Shown: piece after piece, positions 48,301 through 57,399 of the stretch
How the letters are laid out: each line of letters opens with the position of its first letter
Numbering within the stretch: the stretch's first letter is position 1
Source: Lachnospiraceae bacterium
GTDB lineage: Bacteria; Bacillota; Clostridia; Lachnospirales; Lachnospiraceae
Reading direction: 5' to 3'
Assembly: GCA_016288005.1 (NCBI GenBank)
Contig: JAEEXY010000003.1
Span: 1-64,000, forward strand
Length of the DNA: 64,000 bases
Position numbers and translations under genes: made by a program
Notes under the pieces: generated by a model
The model's input: only the letters and a program-made list of their open reading frames with translations
Database searches by the model: none
What the model was told of the DNA's origin: nothing

Positions 48301-48513
48301 AAGTCTCGTTATCTGGCGGCAGCCCTTAAATGCCCCGTTTCCGACTCTTTTGAGGGTGGAGGGCAAAGTGATCTCCAGCAGCCACGACATGCCTTTAAAC
48401 ACGTCGTCCGCTATCGTATGAACGCCTTCCGGTATCCGAACCTCCGTCTCTGTCCCCGCACGGTAGGCTTTCAGCACGCCGTCTTCTATTTCAAAACGAT
48501 CATCAGTCAGCAT
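45364..48513 (-). CDS. Giant BspA-like LRR_5 protein, no signal peptide
   Basis: Dozens of LRR_5 units such as VRIPEGVHTIADDVFKGMSWLLEITLPSTLKRVGNGAFKGC. Confidence 0.93.
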   Translation of the reverse strand: MLTDDRFEIEDGVLKAYRAGTETEVRIPEGVHTIADDVFKGMSWLLEITLPSTLKRVGNGAFKGCRQITRLVFPEGFLSVGEHAFHKCHKLGELIFPKTMTEVGACAFLYCDGLKKVVMEGPTHFGKAVFSHNMSLSEVALNADLDDSNFSDEVFEGCINLKRITLSGTTYELGNLIGTMDSHSDYPPLIKSIAKSVFHSMRIEDGVLTKFSINLKTITLPEGITAIGKGCFFDKRGIVSISLPSTLRAIRANAFLNCTGLESVSFQNDDVILDDKAFRGCCNLKTVILRGQSHDLKDESSDELVGRIRDQVLGDFYISGRILVRYMGSEEQVRIPGEVEIIGERCFFGNERVKTVLCPDGLKEIGEQAFAGCLTLQNVVLPAGLWRIGREAFAECRKLLKCNVPETAAYIGEYAFRRCLQLKTFDSMPAHAYIHPYAFYLAKNFDQPERPCKRADAGNGCGPEDGDDNGERIEPYAYAGKAGIKVLELKDINSIGKYAFASCPDLEEVIIDAPGCTLGKNAFSACPKLRKVRMNVKEVGEACFAYSRRLEEIRLSGVSVLPAQSFAGCYMLSRFEAKSVTRMGAGCFDECVSLDSFDFSGIKQIGERAFERCDALRSVKLGAVECGYHAFADCASLESVEIGEDTVLKSGAFTGSTQIRSIAWNGQSYEFSRFSDSLNRVDNPYPPRVREVIASVWSCFDIREGTELAGYSGDASRVTIPADTEEIGQDVFRDHARLEEIDIPESVRIFGSHAFSQTGWLAAQRAKSDMVIVNGVLTDGANCTGDVELPISVNRVAAWCFAGNTAITGLTIPSERIAIENLAFRNCLNLKRITDRDGSVYELERVTDLKDKDYPELVRRIFSECINCFKLDEDCSLIESTGNIKDLRFPEGIVSIGDAVYKDCLLLETIELAGDTASIGRCAFENSKWLRSVTGAGAVERIGAQAFSGCQSLEEIDLSDALTQLGARCFEHCVSLKEIHISDRLELIPARAFFRCKSIKKIVIPPSVKTIEDEAFAFCENLEEAYIPGDIALSDRVFAYCDRLTIHRT

Positions 48514-49489
48514 ATTCCGTCCCCTTAAATATAGCTCCCAGCACATCGCGCAGCTCCGATACGCTGCCGCATCTGTACATATCTGCCTTGAGCTGTTTTG
48601 TTCCGGGCATCTTTTTCATAAAATACGATGCCAGCTTTTTAATGTATGTAAGCACGTAGAATTCGTCGAATATCTCCGACGAAAGCTCCAGCTGTTCGAG
48701 CAGCAGGCTGTATTTGGTGTCGCCGCACTCATGCCCTGTCAGCTCCGCAAATATCAGCGGGTTCTCAAAACCGTACCTGCCGAGCATGATGCCGTCCGCA
48801 CCGGTTTTTTCGGCCATTTTCAGGGCATCCTCCTTCGAGAATATCCCGCCGTTCGCAAACACCGGTATGCCGACAGACTCTTTTGCGAGCCTGATATACT
48901 CGTACAGCGGCTCGCCGTCATACATCATGCTCCTGGTCCTGCCGTGAACCGTGATCATGTCCGCACCCGAAGCCTCGCACATCCTGGCAAATTCCTCTAT
49001 AACTATCTTCTGTCCGTTCATGCCGAGGCGGCACTTTACCGAAACCGTCTTTCCGCTCCGCTTGCACGCCTCTATGATCTTCGCGGCTCTCGGGATATCT
49101 TCGAGCAGCGCGCTGCCTTCGCCCGCCTTTACCACGTTCGGGACCGGGCATCCCATATTGATATCGATAACGTCAAACGGCGCCAGCAGATCGCTCTTTG
49201 CAGCCCTTTCGAAAACCGTCGGGACCGATCCGAGGAGCTGCACGCATTTAACCGTCTCGCGCTCATCCGTATACAGCAGCTTTGATGTGGCGCGGTCATT
49301 GTATTTCAGCGCGTCCGCGCTCACCATCTCGGTATAGGCGCTGCCCGCGCCGAGCCTTTTCGCCATCAGCCTGAAAGGAAAACAGGTATAGCCTGCCAGC
49401 GGGGCCATCAGCACGTTTGAGGGAAACCTCGTCCGGCCGATCATTATCTCATGGACCTTAAAAGCATTCGGTCCGTTACCGTCACTCAT
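48503..49489 (-). CDS. dus: tRNA-dihydrouridine synthase
   Basis: LMAPLAGYTCFPFRLMAKRLGA...DINMGCPVPNVVKAGEGSALL...VHGRTRSMMYDG, VFANGGIFSKEDA. Confidence 0.95.
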   Translation of the reverse strand: MSDGNGPNAFKVHEIMIGRTRFPSNVLMAPLAGYTCFPFRLMAKRLGAGSAYTEMVSADALKYNDRATSKLLYTDERETVKCVQLLGSVPTVFERAAKSDLLAPFDVIDINMGCPVPNVVKAGEGSALLEDIPRAAKIIEACKRSGKTVSVKCRLGMNGQKIVIEEFARMCEASGADMITVHGRTRSMMYDGEPLYEYIRLAKESVGIPVFANGGIFSKEDALKMAEKTGADGIMLGRYGFENPLIFAELTGHECGDTKYSLLLEQLELSSEIFDEFYVLTYIKKLASYFMKKMPGTKQLKADMYRCGSVSELRDVLGAIFKGTEYAD

Positions 49490-50022
49490 AACGACTCCTT
49501 TTCGGTTATCTCTTCCAGTTTTTGCGCGAATGCCGCCTGATATGCCTCCTGTTCCGCGCGCAGTGTGGCGTCGTCCATCCTCTCTATCCTCTCCGACCCG
49601 ATAAAATGCAGGTTTGCGGCAGCTTTTTCCGTCTTTATCGCCACCTGGGTGTATTCGGGCCCGACCATCAGGAGTCTGAGCGCATTCTCCGGCCTGATAA
49701 GACCGCTGCTCAGTATCCCCAGCGTATCGAATAACGTGTCGTTGGCTATGGGTCCTACGATCACGTCCGCGCTCAGGCCGTCCTTTATCCTGCGGTTGTT
49801 GTAGATATAATCAAACCATTTTGCGTCCCGCGCGAAGGTATGGATGTCGAGCCCGTCCTCATCAAGCTCATACTCGTTCACGACGGCATCCTTCCTCGCC
49901 CAGCGGTAGGTAAAATCCCTGTCGGGCGTCAGATAAAAGCCCCAGCCGAAATCGGCGTTTTTCCTGCCGTAATGGATATCGGGGTTAACGATCTCGCGGT
50001 CACTCGTGTGGTAAAGCCTCAT
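49486..50022 (-). CDS. DUF3990-family protein (ADP-ribosyltransferase-like)
   Basis: MRLYHTSDREIVNPDIHYGRKNADFGWGFYLTPDRDFTYRWA; ATGA overlap with dus start. Confidence 0.83.
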   Translation of the reverse strand: MRLYHTSDREIVNPDIHYGRKNADFGWGFYLTPDRDFTYRWARKDAVVNEYELDEDGLDIHTFARDAKWFDYIYNNRRIKDGLSADVIVGPIANDTLFDTLGILSSGLIRPENALRLLMVGPEYTQVAIKTEKAAANLHFIGSERIERMDDATLRAEQEAYQAAFAQKLEEITEKESL

Positions 50023-50187
50023 GCTCGGTTCTCCTTTGTCTGCAGCGGGGACAATAGGTATCGGTAAAACACTCTGTCTTATATGTTATCACATATACTG
50101 CAGATTATCACGTGCAAAGACTGTCGAAATGTGCTATAATATAAAAAGATCGCGGAGCGTGTCCGCGAGTTTTTCGGAGGTACATAC

Positions 50188-50385
50188 ATGGGAGAATTAA
50201 AAGAGTGCCCTTTTTGCGGAGGCAAACCCAAACTGTCTAACAGACTGGTGGTCAACGGATCGGAGGTCAAGACCGTTTATCACATATACTGCACGAAATG
50301 TCTGGCGGCCATCGCCGAATACGATACCGAGTTCAGCGCGCTCGCAGCATGGAATCAGCGCTCATCACACGAAAAAAATAACTGA
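50188..50385 (+). CDS. Lar-like zinc-ribbon protein (65 aa)
   Basis: MGELKECPFCGGKPKL...YCTKCLAAIAEYDTEFSALAAWNQR; SD ggagg upstream. Confidence 0.83.
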   Translation: MGELKECPFCGGKPKLSNRLVVNGSEVKTVYHIYCTKCLAAIAEYDTEFSALAAWNQRSSHEKNN

Positions 50386-50408
50386 GGCTCAGCACCTCAG
50401 TTATTTTT
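50374..50408. terminator. Bidirectional terminator
   Basis: AAAAATAACTGAGG-ctcagca-CCTCAGTTATTTTT. Confidence 0.85.
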
Positions 50409-50428
50409 CTTTATCGGCCGTATGCCCG

Positions 50429-51001
50429 TCAGTTCAGGCTCGCGGCTGTTTTTTTCATTACCTTCTCCGCCAGGCGTATCGCCAGGATCGCCACAGGGAT
50501 CACCAGGATCAGCGCTATGCACAGGAGCGGGACATTGTCGGTGACTGTCTGCATCTTGGCGGCATAGCCTTCGGGCATCTCCTCGACTGCCGCCGCGAGA
50601 GCGTTCTCCGTATCGGTCCACCAGTGCGCCGTGTATGCGTAGAATGAGTAAGCAAAAGGTATAAAGCTGTATCTGACGCCTTTGAGCGTATCATAGCCGC
50701 ATGCCATCCTTATGAGCTCCGCAGCCAGAGTGATAACGGCTGTTATGATGATAAACGAGACATCCGCCTCACCGGTGATCAGTCCCGCTATCAGGACGAA
50801 TCCGTTCAGGCACAGCGCCGCGCCGAAGCACCTCATGTGCGCCGCGGTATACAGATATACAAAGGCAAACAGCAGCGGAAGGATCGTTCCGATATACGCA
50901 TAGCACATCGGGTGGATCATTCCGCAGGCCGAGCCCGCAGGGTAAAGGAGCAGATATATCACTGCGCAGATTATCACTGCGCCTGCAGAAACCTTTTTCA
51001 T
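50429..51001 (-). CDS. Multi-TM membrane protein, unknown function
   Basis: Hydrophobic segments; same strand, immediately downstream of AraC gene. Confidence 0.7.
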   Translation of the reverse strand: MKKVSAGAVIICAVIYLLLYPAGSACGMIHPMCYAYIGTILPLLFAFVYLYTAAHMRCFGAALCLNGFVLIAGLITGEADVSFIIITAVITLAAELIRMACGYDTLKGVRYSFIPFAYSFYAYTAHWWTDTENALAAAVEEMPEGYAAKMQTVTDNVPLLCIALILVIPVAILAIRLAEKVMKKTAASLN

Positions 51002-51020
51002 TGCATATTCCTCCGTTATA

Positions 51021-51995
51021 TCAGATATTTTTGTTTTTCCATTCTTTGGGCGTCATCCCAAAGCTTTTTTTGAACGCCGCCGAAAACTTGCTGGCGTTCA
51101 AATAGCCGCAGATCCCCGCGATCTCCGTTATCGAGAGGCTGTTGCCCAGCAGCAGGTTCTTTGATTCCTGCATGCGGACCTGCGTCCTGTATTCAAATAC
51201 CGTCACTCCGTACATCTGCTTGAACAGCTTCTGCAGCGTTGTGCGGTTCAGTTTGACTCTTTCCGACAGTTCTTCGATCGAGATGTCAGAAGCTATGTTT
51301 TCACCGAGTATCTTGCGGGCCATATGCACCTTATTGTAGGAGTCCCCGCTGAAATACCTGTATTCGGCGCTTTTTCCGCCTTTTACGTTCAAAAGCGCCA
51401 GTATCGCGCGGAGCGTCAGCAGTTTTCTGTGACACTCACCGTATTCCTCGGGAAGCAGGACCAGCTCCGTAAAAATAGTCTTCAGCATCTCATTTGCCGC
51501 GAAGCAGATGCACGAATCCGCCTTGGTGGCATATTCGAAGAGCGGCTTATCGTCAAATTCCTTAGTCCCGAAAAAGCGGTTCAGCTCGTCCTTTAACGTG
51601 TCCAGCAGCAAAACTATGCTGATGCAGCGTATACCGGCTTTCCCGAAAATAATCTTTTTGGCGTCCACACGGTCGTTGAATATGCAGACATCGCCTTTAT
51701 CGGCGGAGGCCACACGCCTGTTTTCCATTTCAAAATCGGCATGTCCCTCCACCATATACATGATCTCTATATAGTCAAATGACTCGGGTCTTTCCCTTAC
51801 AATGGGGTAATATGACTCCAGCTCCGAATACACCAGCTCGATGCCGGGAGCGATCCCGTAATTATGCATGATGCCCTCGCCCGCGCTGTCTTTTAAGCGG
51901 TAGGTCTTTTCAGACTCCTTATCGCACATGATATACATGTACTTCTTAAAGATCTCCTCTGCATCTAATTTTGTGTTATCGGATCCGTTGTTCAT
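51021..51995 (-). CDS. AraC-family transcriptional regulator
   Basis: C-terminal LSITEIAGICGYLNASKFSAAFKKSFGMTPKEWKNK. Confidence 0.93.
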   Translation of the reverse strand: MNNGSDNTKLDAEEIFKKYMYIMCDKESEKTYRLKDSAGEGIMHNYGIAPGIELVYSELESYYPIVRERPESFDYIEIMYMVEGHADFEMENRRVASADKGDVCIFNDRVDAKKIIFGKAGIRCISIVLLLDTLKDELNRFFGTKEFDDKPLFEYATKADSCICFAANEMLKTIFTELVLLPEEYGECHRKLLTLRAILALLNVKGGKSAEYRYFSGDSYNKVHMARKILGENIASDISIEELSERVKLNRTTLQKLFKQMYGVTVFEYRTQVRMQESKNLLLGNSLSITEIAGICGYLNASKFSAAFKKSFGMTPKEWKNKNI

Positions 51996-52012
51996 AATTA
52001 CCTTTCCGCCGG

Positions 52013-53383
52013 TCAGGCAATCGCCGGCCTTTCTTCACTTCTTATGCTCTTAAACGCAGCCGCCATGAGCGCAACGGCCAGTACAAGAACGACCGCGTCG
52101 GTGATGAGCTGCGCATAGAATACGCCTGCCACGCTGTTGGTGAATACATAAGGCAGTATCAGGACAAGGGGCAGGAAGAGCAGTATCTGTCTCAAAACCG
52201 TAAGTATAGCCGCATTGCCGCCTTTGCCTATCGCCTGGAAGAACGTGATCGAGAGGATCAGCACGCCGTACGTGATGTAGGACGCGAACAGCACTCTGAG
52301 CATCGGCGCTCCCATTTCGACGATGGAGGCATCGGTTATGAACATGGACAGCATGGTTCTGGGCGCGATCATGATCGGAATATAGAATACCGACGCAAGG
52401 AGCGTGGCCGCTATCATAAACGCTTTGTTGAAGGAACGCACACGGCCGTATTCCTTTGCCCCGTAGTTGGTTCCGATCGCAGGCTGGTATCCCTGGCTTA
52501 TGCCCCACAGAGGGATAAACGAGAACGCCTGAAGGCTGAGCGCGGCGCCGAGTATCGTCTGCCACTCACCGCCGCCGCAGCGCTCAACGGTATTGTACAT
52601 AACAGTCTGCTGAAGCATGGTCATTACCTGCATGAGCATCGCGGAGACTCCGACGCTGAACACGGACTTCGATACGGAACCTATGACACCTATCCTGTTT
52701 ATTTTAACCGTGTCGCTCTTTTTTGTAAAATATACGATCGCGAGAACGGCCTGGAATACCTGTGCCGTTACCGTTGCCGCCGCGGCTCCGAGGATACCGT
52801 TTTCTTTTCCGAATAACAGGATGAATAAGGGGTCGAGTATAATATTCAGGATCGCTCCCGAACCCATGATGAGCATGGCGGTCTTAAGCTTGCCTTCGCC
52901 GCGCATTACCATGTTCGACGACTGCGCGAAATTAACGAAGAGCGATCCGCAGAACACCAGCTTTAAATATCTGTTTGCCTCAACAAGTATCTCTCCCTTC
53001 GCTCCCGAAAGAGACAGCAGGGGCTTTGTGAATATCAGCCCGATGGCGGTGATGATCAGTGACAGGATCAAAACCCACGCGATCAGGTTGCCCATGATCT
53101 TGTCAACGGTCTGACGGTCCTTTTTACCGATGGCCCTTGAAAGCACGGATGCCGAACCGGTTCCGATCAGAGTCGATATTCCGCTGTTGAGCAGCGTAAA
53201 AGGATAAGAAACCTTGACCGCCGTCATTGCCTCGGGTCCTACCATCCTCCCCACAAAAACGGCATCCATAAAGTTGTACAGTCCGATAACGACCATTCCC
53301 AGGATCGCCGGAATACTTAGTGAAAGCATTGTTTTGACAATGTTTCCGCTTACGAGATTATCCCTTGCATTAGTATTGCTCAT
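52013..53383 (-). CDS. MATE-family efflux transporter
   Basis: MLSLSIPAILGMVVIGLYNFMDAVFVGRMVGPEAMTAVKVSYPF; start set at MSNTNARDN. Confidence 0.95.
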   Translation of the reverse strand: MSNTNARDNLVSGNIVKTMLSLSIPAILGMVVIGLYNFMDAVFVGRMVGPEAMTAVKVSYPFTLLNSGISTLIGTGSASVLSRAIGKKDRQTVDKIMGNLIAWVLILSLIITAIGLIFTKPLLSLSGAKGEILVEANRYLKLVFCGSLFVNFAQSSNMVMRGEGKLKTAMLIMGSGAILNIILDPLFILLFGKENGILGAAAATVTAQVFQAVLAIVYFTKKSDTVKINRIGVIGSVSKSVFSVGVSAMLMQVMTMLQQTVMYNTVERCGGGEWQTILGAALSLQAFSFIPLWGISQGYQPAIGTNYGAKEYGRVRSFNKAFMIAATLLASVFYIPIMIAPRTMLSMFITDASIVEMGAPMLRVLFASYITYGVLILSITFFQAIGKGGNAAILTVLRQILLFLPLVLILPYVFTNSVAGVFYAQLITDAVVLVLAVALMAAAFKSIRSEERPAIA

Positions 53384-53407
53384 AAAAAAACTCCCTTTCT
53401 GAAATGT

Positions 53408-53423
53408 GTTAGCATATGCTAAC
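53408..53423. promoter_or_regulatory. Candidate TetR-type operator upstream of MATE operon
   Basis: GTTAGCATATGCTAAC perfect palindrome. Confidence 0.7.
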
Positions 53424-53504
53424 CGGTGGTGAGTATATGGCAACCGCCCGTCAAAAACCACTCCAAAAAGCAATCAGCACTCCGATCAGCAATTATTTTT
53501 CCGC

Positions 53505-53558
53505 TTGACAATTGCCGGTTAGCATTGTATAACTGTTTCTTGGTTAGCGCAAGCTAAC
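53505..53558 (+). promoter_or_regulatory. Promoter TTGACA-N17-TATAAC with operator-like sites in the spacer and downstream
   Basis: TTGACA 53505-53510, TATAAC 53528-53533; GTTAGCATTGTATAAC 53518-53533 and GTTAGCGCAAGCTAAC 53543-53558. Confidence 0.75.
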
Positions 53559-53582
53559 TTAAATTCCTAAGGAGGGTGGTTT

Positions 53583-54965
53583 ATGAGATCATTTTTTAAC
53601 AAGGCAGCCGCTCTGTTCCTGGCACTGGTACTTTGCCTGGGCATTGCCGGTCCTGCCGCAACACAGGTAAGGGCAGAGGAGTCCGTAACAGCTGCACAGG
53701 AGGGCAAGGATTTCCTTAAAAACGTTATCGGAGAATACGTTCCCCTGTTTGAAGGCGCTTCTTTTGAAGCAAAGTACGATCACTACTGGCACGATTATTC
53801 CGCAGCTGTAGCGGGCGAATCCATGGCCGATATGTGCGTTGCCATGATGAAGCAGGCCATAGGCGCATCGACCTACGGCAAGGACGCAGGTGAGGAGTTC
53901 TTCTGCGGATTTACCGCGGATGTGGTAAAGATCGCGTTCGGCGGCGAAGACGGAACCGACGTTACCTATACTCTTAAGAACGGCAAGACCGTCAAGCATT
54001 CCTATGTCTATGTAAAGGACGCTGCAGCAACGGGCGAGGCCGAAGGCCAGGAGATGGTCATGAACGGCTATCTGTACAAGAGCGCCGACGGCAACAAGGA
54101 TGAGTTCACTTATCTCTATATGTGCCCCGATACTCCCGATACCACATATCATCTCGAGTTCAGATATGGCAGCGACGAAAAGAATATCTTAAAGCTGACC
54201 GACGGCAAATATAAGAACTGGCTCGCGGCGGGCTTTACCGCTTCGGCTCTCGACGATCCTAAGGAAGAGCTGATCAGCCGTGTTATCGGCCTCTTCGTTT
54301 ACGAGAATCTCGAAGCGATGAGCGGTGACGAGTGTGCCGCCCAGAGAGCCTCCATAGCAGGCACCTGGGATATGGACACCACCGCGTTCAAGGATTATCC
54401 CGGATATGAGAACGCATCGATGTATATCGAGCTCTCGGCCACAGGCACAGGCAAGTCCTACGTTGACATGACCGGCAGCGGCGCCTACATGCTCGCGAGC
54501 GAGTATCCTTTCTATACTTACGATACCAAGGATGCTTCCGGCACCGAAAAGGGTGTTTATCTGGTCGTAAGCGGTGACGAGGGATTAAAGACAGCCACCT
54601 ACGAGATTTCCGAAAAGGACGGCGTAAAGACGCTTCTCTTCAACTCATCCGAAGGCGTTATCACCTACTACGGCCGCAATGCAGTCATCGCAGCTCCCGA
54701 GATCACAAAGACAAAGGTAAAGAAGTCGAAGACCCTTACCGTAGCCTGGAAGGCTGTTGAGAACGCTGACGGCTATGAAGTAACCTACTCCACGAGCAAG
54801 AAGTTCAAGAAGGCCAAGACCGTATCCGTATCAAAGGCTTCCGCAAAGATAAAGAACCTCAAAAAGAAGAACTATTACGTAAAGGTCCGCGGATATGTGC
54901 TCGATCCTCTCGGAAACAAGGTTTACGGCGAATACTCACAGACATCGGTGATCAAGAACAAATAA
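53583..54965 (+). CDS. Secreted protein with C-terminal FnIII-like domain
   Basis: Signal peptide MRSFFNKAAALFLALVLCLGIAGPAATQVRA; C-terminal TVAWKAVENADGYEVTYSTSKKFKKAKTV...YYVKVRGYV. Confidence 0.85.
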   Translation: MRSFFNKAAALFLALVLCLGIAGPAATQVRAEESVTAAQEGKDFLKNVIGEYVPLFEGASFEAKYDHYWHDYSAAVAGESMADMCVAMMKQAIGASTYGKDAGEEFFCGFTADVVKIAFGGEDGTDVTYTLKNGKTVKHSYVYVKDAAATGEAEGQEMVMNGYLYKSADGNKDEFTYLYMCPDTPDTTYHLEFRYGSDEKNILKLTDGKYKNWLAAGFTASALDDPKEELISRVIGLFVYENLEAMSGDECAAQRASIAGTWDMDTTAFKDYPGYENASMYIELSATGTGKSYVDMTGSGAYMLASEYPFYTYDTKDASGTEKGVYLVVSGDEGLKTATYEISEKDGVKTLLFNSSEGVITYYGRNAVIAAPEITKTKVKKSKTLTVAWKAVENADGYEVTYSTSKKFKKAKTVSVSKASAKIKNLKKKNYYVKVRGYVLDPLGNKVYGEYSQTSVIKNK

Positions 54966-55001
54966 GATCGTCAGACCGATCATACCTGATTCTCCCTATA
55001 C

Positions 55002-55036
55002 AAAGAGACCGCCCCGAAACTCAGGGCGGTCTCTTT
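55002..55036. terminator. Bidirectional terminator-like hairpin
   Basis: AAAGAGACCGCCC-cgaaactca-GGGCGGTCTCTTT. Confidence 0.8.
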
Positions 55037-55069
55037 ATGTCATTATCCCAGGAAAGGAAGTGCCGTATT

Positions 55070-57151
55070 TTATGTTTCCGGCAGCAGCTTCGTCATGCTC
55101 TTCAGACCCAGTACCACGGTAGAGCCGTTGTGCAGCGCCGCGGACGTTGCGGGCGGCAGTATGCCGATTATCCCGAGTCCGATGAGCGCTGTATTAAACC
55201 CGACTATCGTGCGGTAGTTGAAGCGTATGCGCTTCATCAGCAATGTACTGATCTCGCGCAGGGTCACGATGCTCTCAAGGTCCGACGAGCTGATCGTGAT
55301 ATCCGCTATCTGTCTGGCTATCTCCGCGCCGTCACTGATCGCTATGCCGGCGTCAGCCGCGGAAAGCGCAGGTGAATCGTTTATGCCGTCGCCGACCATG
55401 ATCACATGCCTGCCCTCCGACTTTGCCTTTTCAACGTACCTGGCTTTATCTTCGGGAAGGACCTCTGCGTAAAACTCATCGATCCCGGCCTCGGAGGCGA
55501 TCTTTTTAGCGGTCCTCTCACTGTCTCCGGTCATCATTACAATGTGCTCAAAGCCCTGTTCGCGGAGCTTTTCAACTACGCTTCCCACCTCTTCGCGCAT
55601 CGGATCCTCTATGAGGATGCAGGCCGAGAGCATGCCGTTCTTTGCGAAATACAGATGCGAGTACTCATCGGGCAGGGAATCGAACATCTGCCTTTTATCC
55701 TCGGGGATGTGTACTCCTTCGTCCTCAAAAACAAAGTGATAGCTTCCGATCACGGCTTTTTCGTTATTGATCTCCGACGCTATGCCGTGGGCTACGATAT
55801 ATTCGACATTCGTGTGAAGTTCTTCATGCAGGAGCCCCTTATCCTCGGCCGCCCTGACTACGGCCCTGGCCACCGAATGAGGAAAATGCTCTTCGAGACA
55901 GGCCGCCTGACGGAGCAGCTCGTCTTCCGGTTCGCCGTCAAACGATACCACTCTGACGACCGTGGGCTGTGCCTTGGTAAGCGTTCCCGTTTTGTCGAAA
56001 ACTATCGTATCGGCATCGGCCACCGCCTCAAGGAACCTGCCTCCCTTGACGGTTATGTCGTACTCGGAAGCCTCCTTGATAGCGGAGAGCACCGATATGG
56101 GCATCGCCATTTTCAGCGCACAGGAATAATCAACCATCAGCACCGATACAGCCTTGGTGATATTGCGGCTGATCGCCCAGGTAAGGCCGGATGCCAGCAG
56201 TGTGTAGGGAACCAGTCTGTCGGCCAGTCTCTCGGCCTTGCTCTCAAGTGAGGATTTGAGTTTTTCCGACTCCTCGATCATCTTTACGATCTTGTCAAAA
56301 CGTCCGCAGCCCCCGGTCTGGGTAACCCTGACCGTGAGCTCTCCTTCCTCGGCAACGGTCCCTGCAAACACACTCATGCCCACTCCCTTATGCACCGCGA
56401 CAGACTCTCCCGTCATCGAAGCCTGGTTGACCATAGCCTCACCGGATACCACCTCGCCGTCAAACGGGATCATGTTTCCCATCCGCACGATGACCCGGTC
56501 GCCGCAGCGTACCTCTGACGAATCGGCCTGAACCTCGCCGTCGTCGGTAAGAAGCCAGACTTTATCGATATTGAGCGACATGCGTCTTGCCAGATCGTCC
56601 ACGGAGCGTTTATGCGTCCATTCCTCGAGGATATCTCCGATCTTCAGCAGGAACATGACTGAAGACGCGGTATTGTAATCCCCGGTAAGGACCGCTGCCG
56701 TGATCGCGGCGGCATCGAGCATCTCCACTTGCAGTTTTCTGTTTTTGAGAGTTTTAAGCCCGCGCCATACGTACTTTACGGTCTTTGCGATGACCCACAG
56801 CCTGCGCAGGTCGAAGGGAATGATAAGCCGTTTTCCGTAATGCAGGAGCACGGAAGTCACGAGCCGGTCGTAATACTGCGCCGAGAGCTCTCTTCCCGAG
56901 CACTCGAATACCTTTTCGGGGACCTGCACCGTATCAAAGGAAAAGCCTTTTACGATCTCGATCGCCCGCTCCCTGTCACAGTCAAAAACGATCACGGCAT
57001 CGGCGGTTCTCTCGTAGACCTTTGTTTCCCTGATCTCGGGGAAAGTGCCCAGATAATACTCGAACGTGTCCGCCTCCCTGAAACTCATGCGCTTCATGGG
57101 CAGATGCAGCCTGATCCTGTTCTTTATCTCATGTTTGATCGTGAATCTCAT
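55070..57151 (-). CDS. P1B-type heavy-metal P-type ATPase with non-canonical SCALKMAMP TM motif
   Basis: DKTGTLTKAQP; MVGDGINDSPALSAADAGIAI; TGESVAVHKG; YSCALKMAMPISVLSAI. Confidence 0.93.
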   Translation of the reverse strand: MRFTIKHEIKNRIRLHLPMKRMSFREADTFEYYLGTFPEIRETKVYERTADAVIVFDCDRERAIEIVKGFSFDTVQVPEKVFECSGRELSAQYYDRLVTSVLLHYGKRLIIPFDLRRLWVIAKTVKYVWRGLKTLKNRKLQVEMLDAAAITAAVLTGDYNTASSVMFLLKIGDILEEWTHKRSVDDLARRMSLNIDKVWLLTDDGEVQADSSEVRCGDRVIVRMGNMIPFDGEVVSGEAMVNQASMTGESVAVHKGVGMSVFAGTVAEEGELTVRVTQTGGCGRFDKIVKMIEESEKLKSSLESKAERLADRLVPYTLLASGLTWAISRNITKAVSVLMVDYSCALKMAMPISVLSAIKEASEYDITVKGGRFLEAVADADTIVFDKTGTLTKAQPTVVRVVSFDGEPEDELLRQAACLEEHFPHSVARAVVRAAEDKGLLHEELHTNVEYIVAHGIASEINNEKAVIGSYHFVFEDEGVHIPEDKRQMFDSLPDEYSHLYFAKNGMLSACILIEDPMREEVGSVVEKLREQGFEHIVMMTGDSERTAKKIASEAGIDEFYAEVLPEDKARYVEKAKSEGRHVIMVGDGINDSPALSAADAGIAISDGAEIARQIADITISSSDLESIVTLREISTLLMKRIRFNYRTIVGFNTALIGLGIIGILPPATSAALHNGSTVVLGLKSMTKLLPET

Positions 57152-57393
57152 TCTTCAACGACTTCCTTTTTCGCTCTTTCCTCGTTGATGGACTTGGCCT
57201 CGGCATAGATGTCGGAGCAGTTCTCCTGGAGGGTCGTCACCTGCGTAACGAGACAGTCCTTTGCCCTCAATACGCCTGCCGTGCAGTGCGCATAAACCTT
57301 CTTCGCGTCCTTTGAGGACAACAGTTTGATACCTTCGAGCCCAAACAGTGTGCCCAGCGCAAATAATCCGATTCCCTTAAGTTTCATGATCAT
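57148..57393 (-). CDS. Small DUF6110-like protein with N-terminal hydrophobic segment
   Basis: KLKGIGLFALGTLFGLEGIKLLSSKDAKKVYAHCTAGVLRAKDCL; overlaps P-type ATPase start by 4 nt. Confidence 0.75.
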   Translation of the reverse strand: MIMKLKGIGLFALGTLFGLEGIKLLSSKDAKKVYAHCTAGVLRAKDCLVTQVTTLQENCSDIYAEAKSINEERAKKEVVEE

Positions 57394-57399
57394 ACCTCC

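Noticed and set aside
45364-48513. Repetitive character of this DNA as a possible tandem-repeat element
   Set aside because: Explained by protein-level LRR_5 repeats; nucleotide identity between units is low.
51021-51995. AraC gene as the regulator binding GTTAGC palindromes
   Set aside because: AraC sites are normally direct or asymmetric repeats; a symmetric dyad fits the TetR protein better, though not excluded without binding data.
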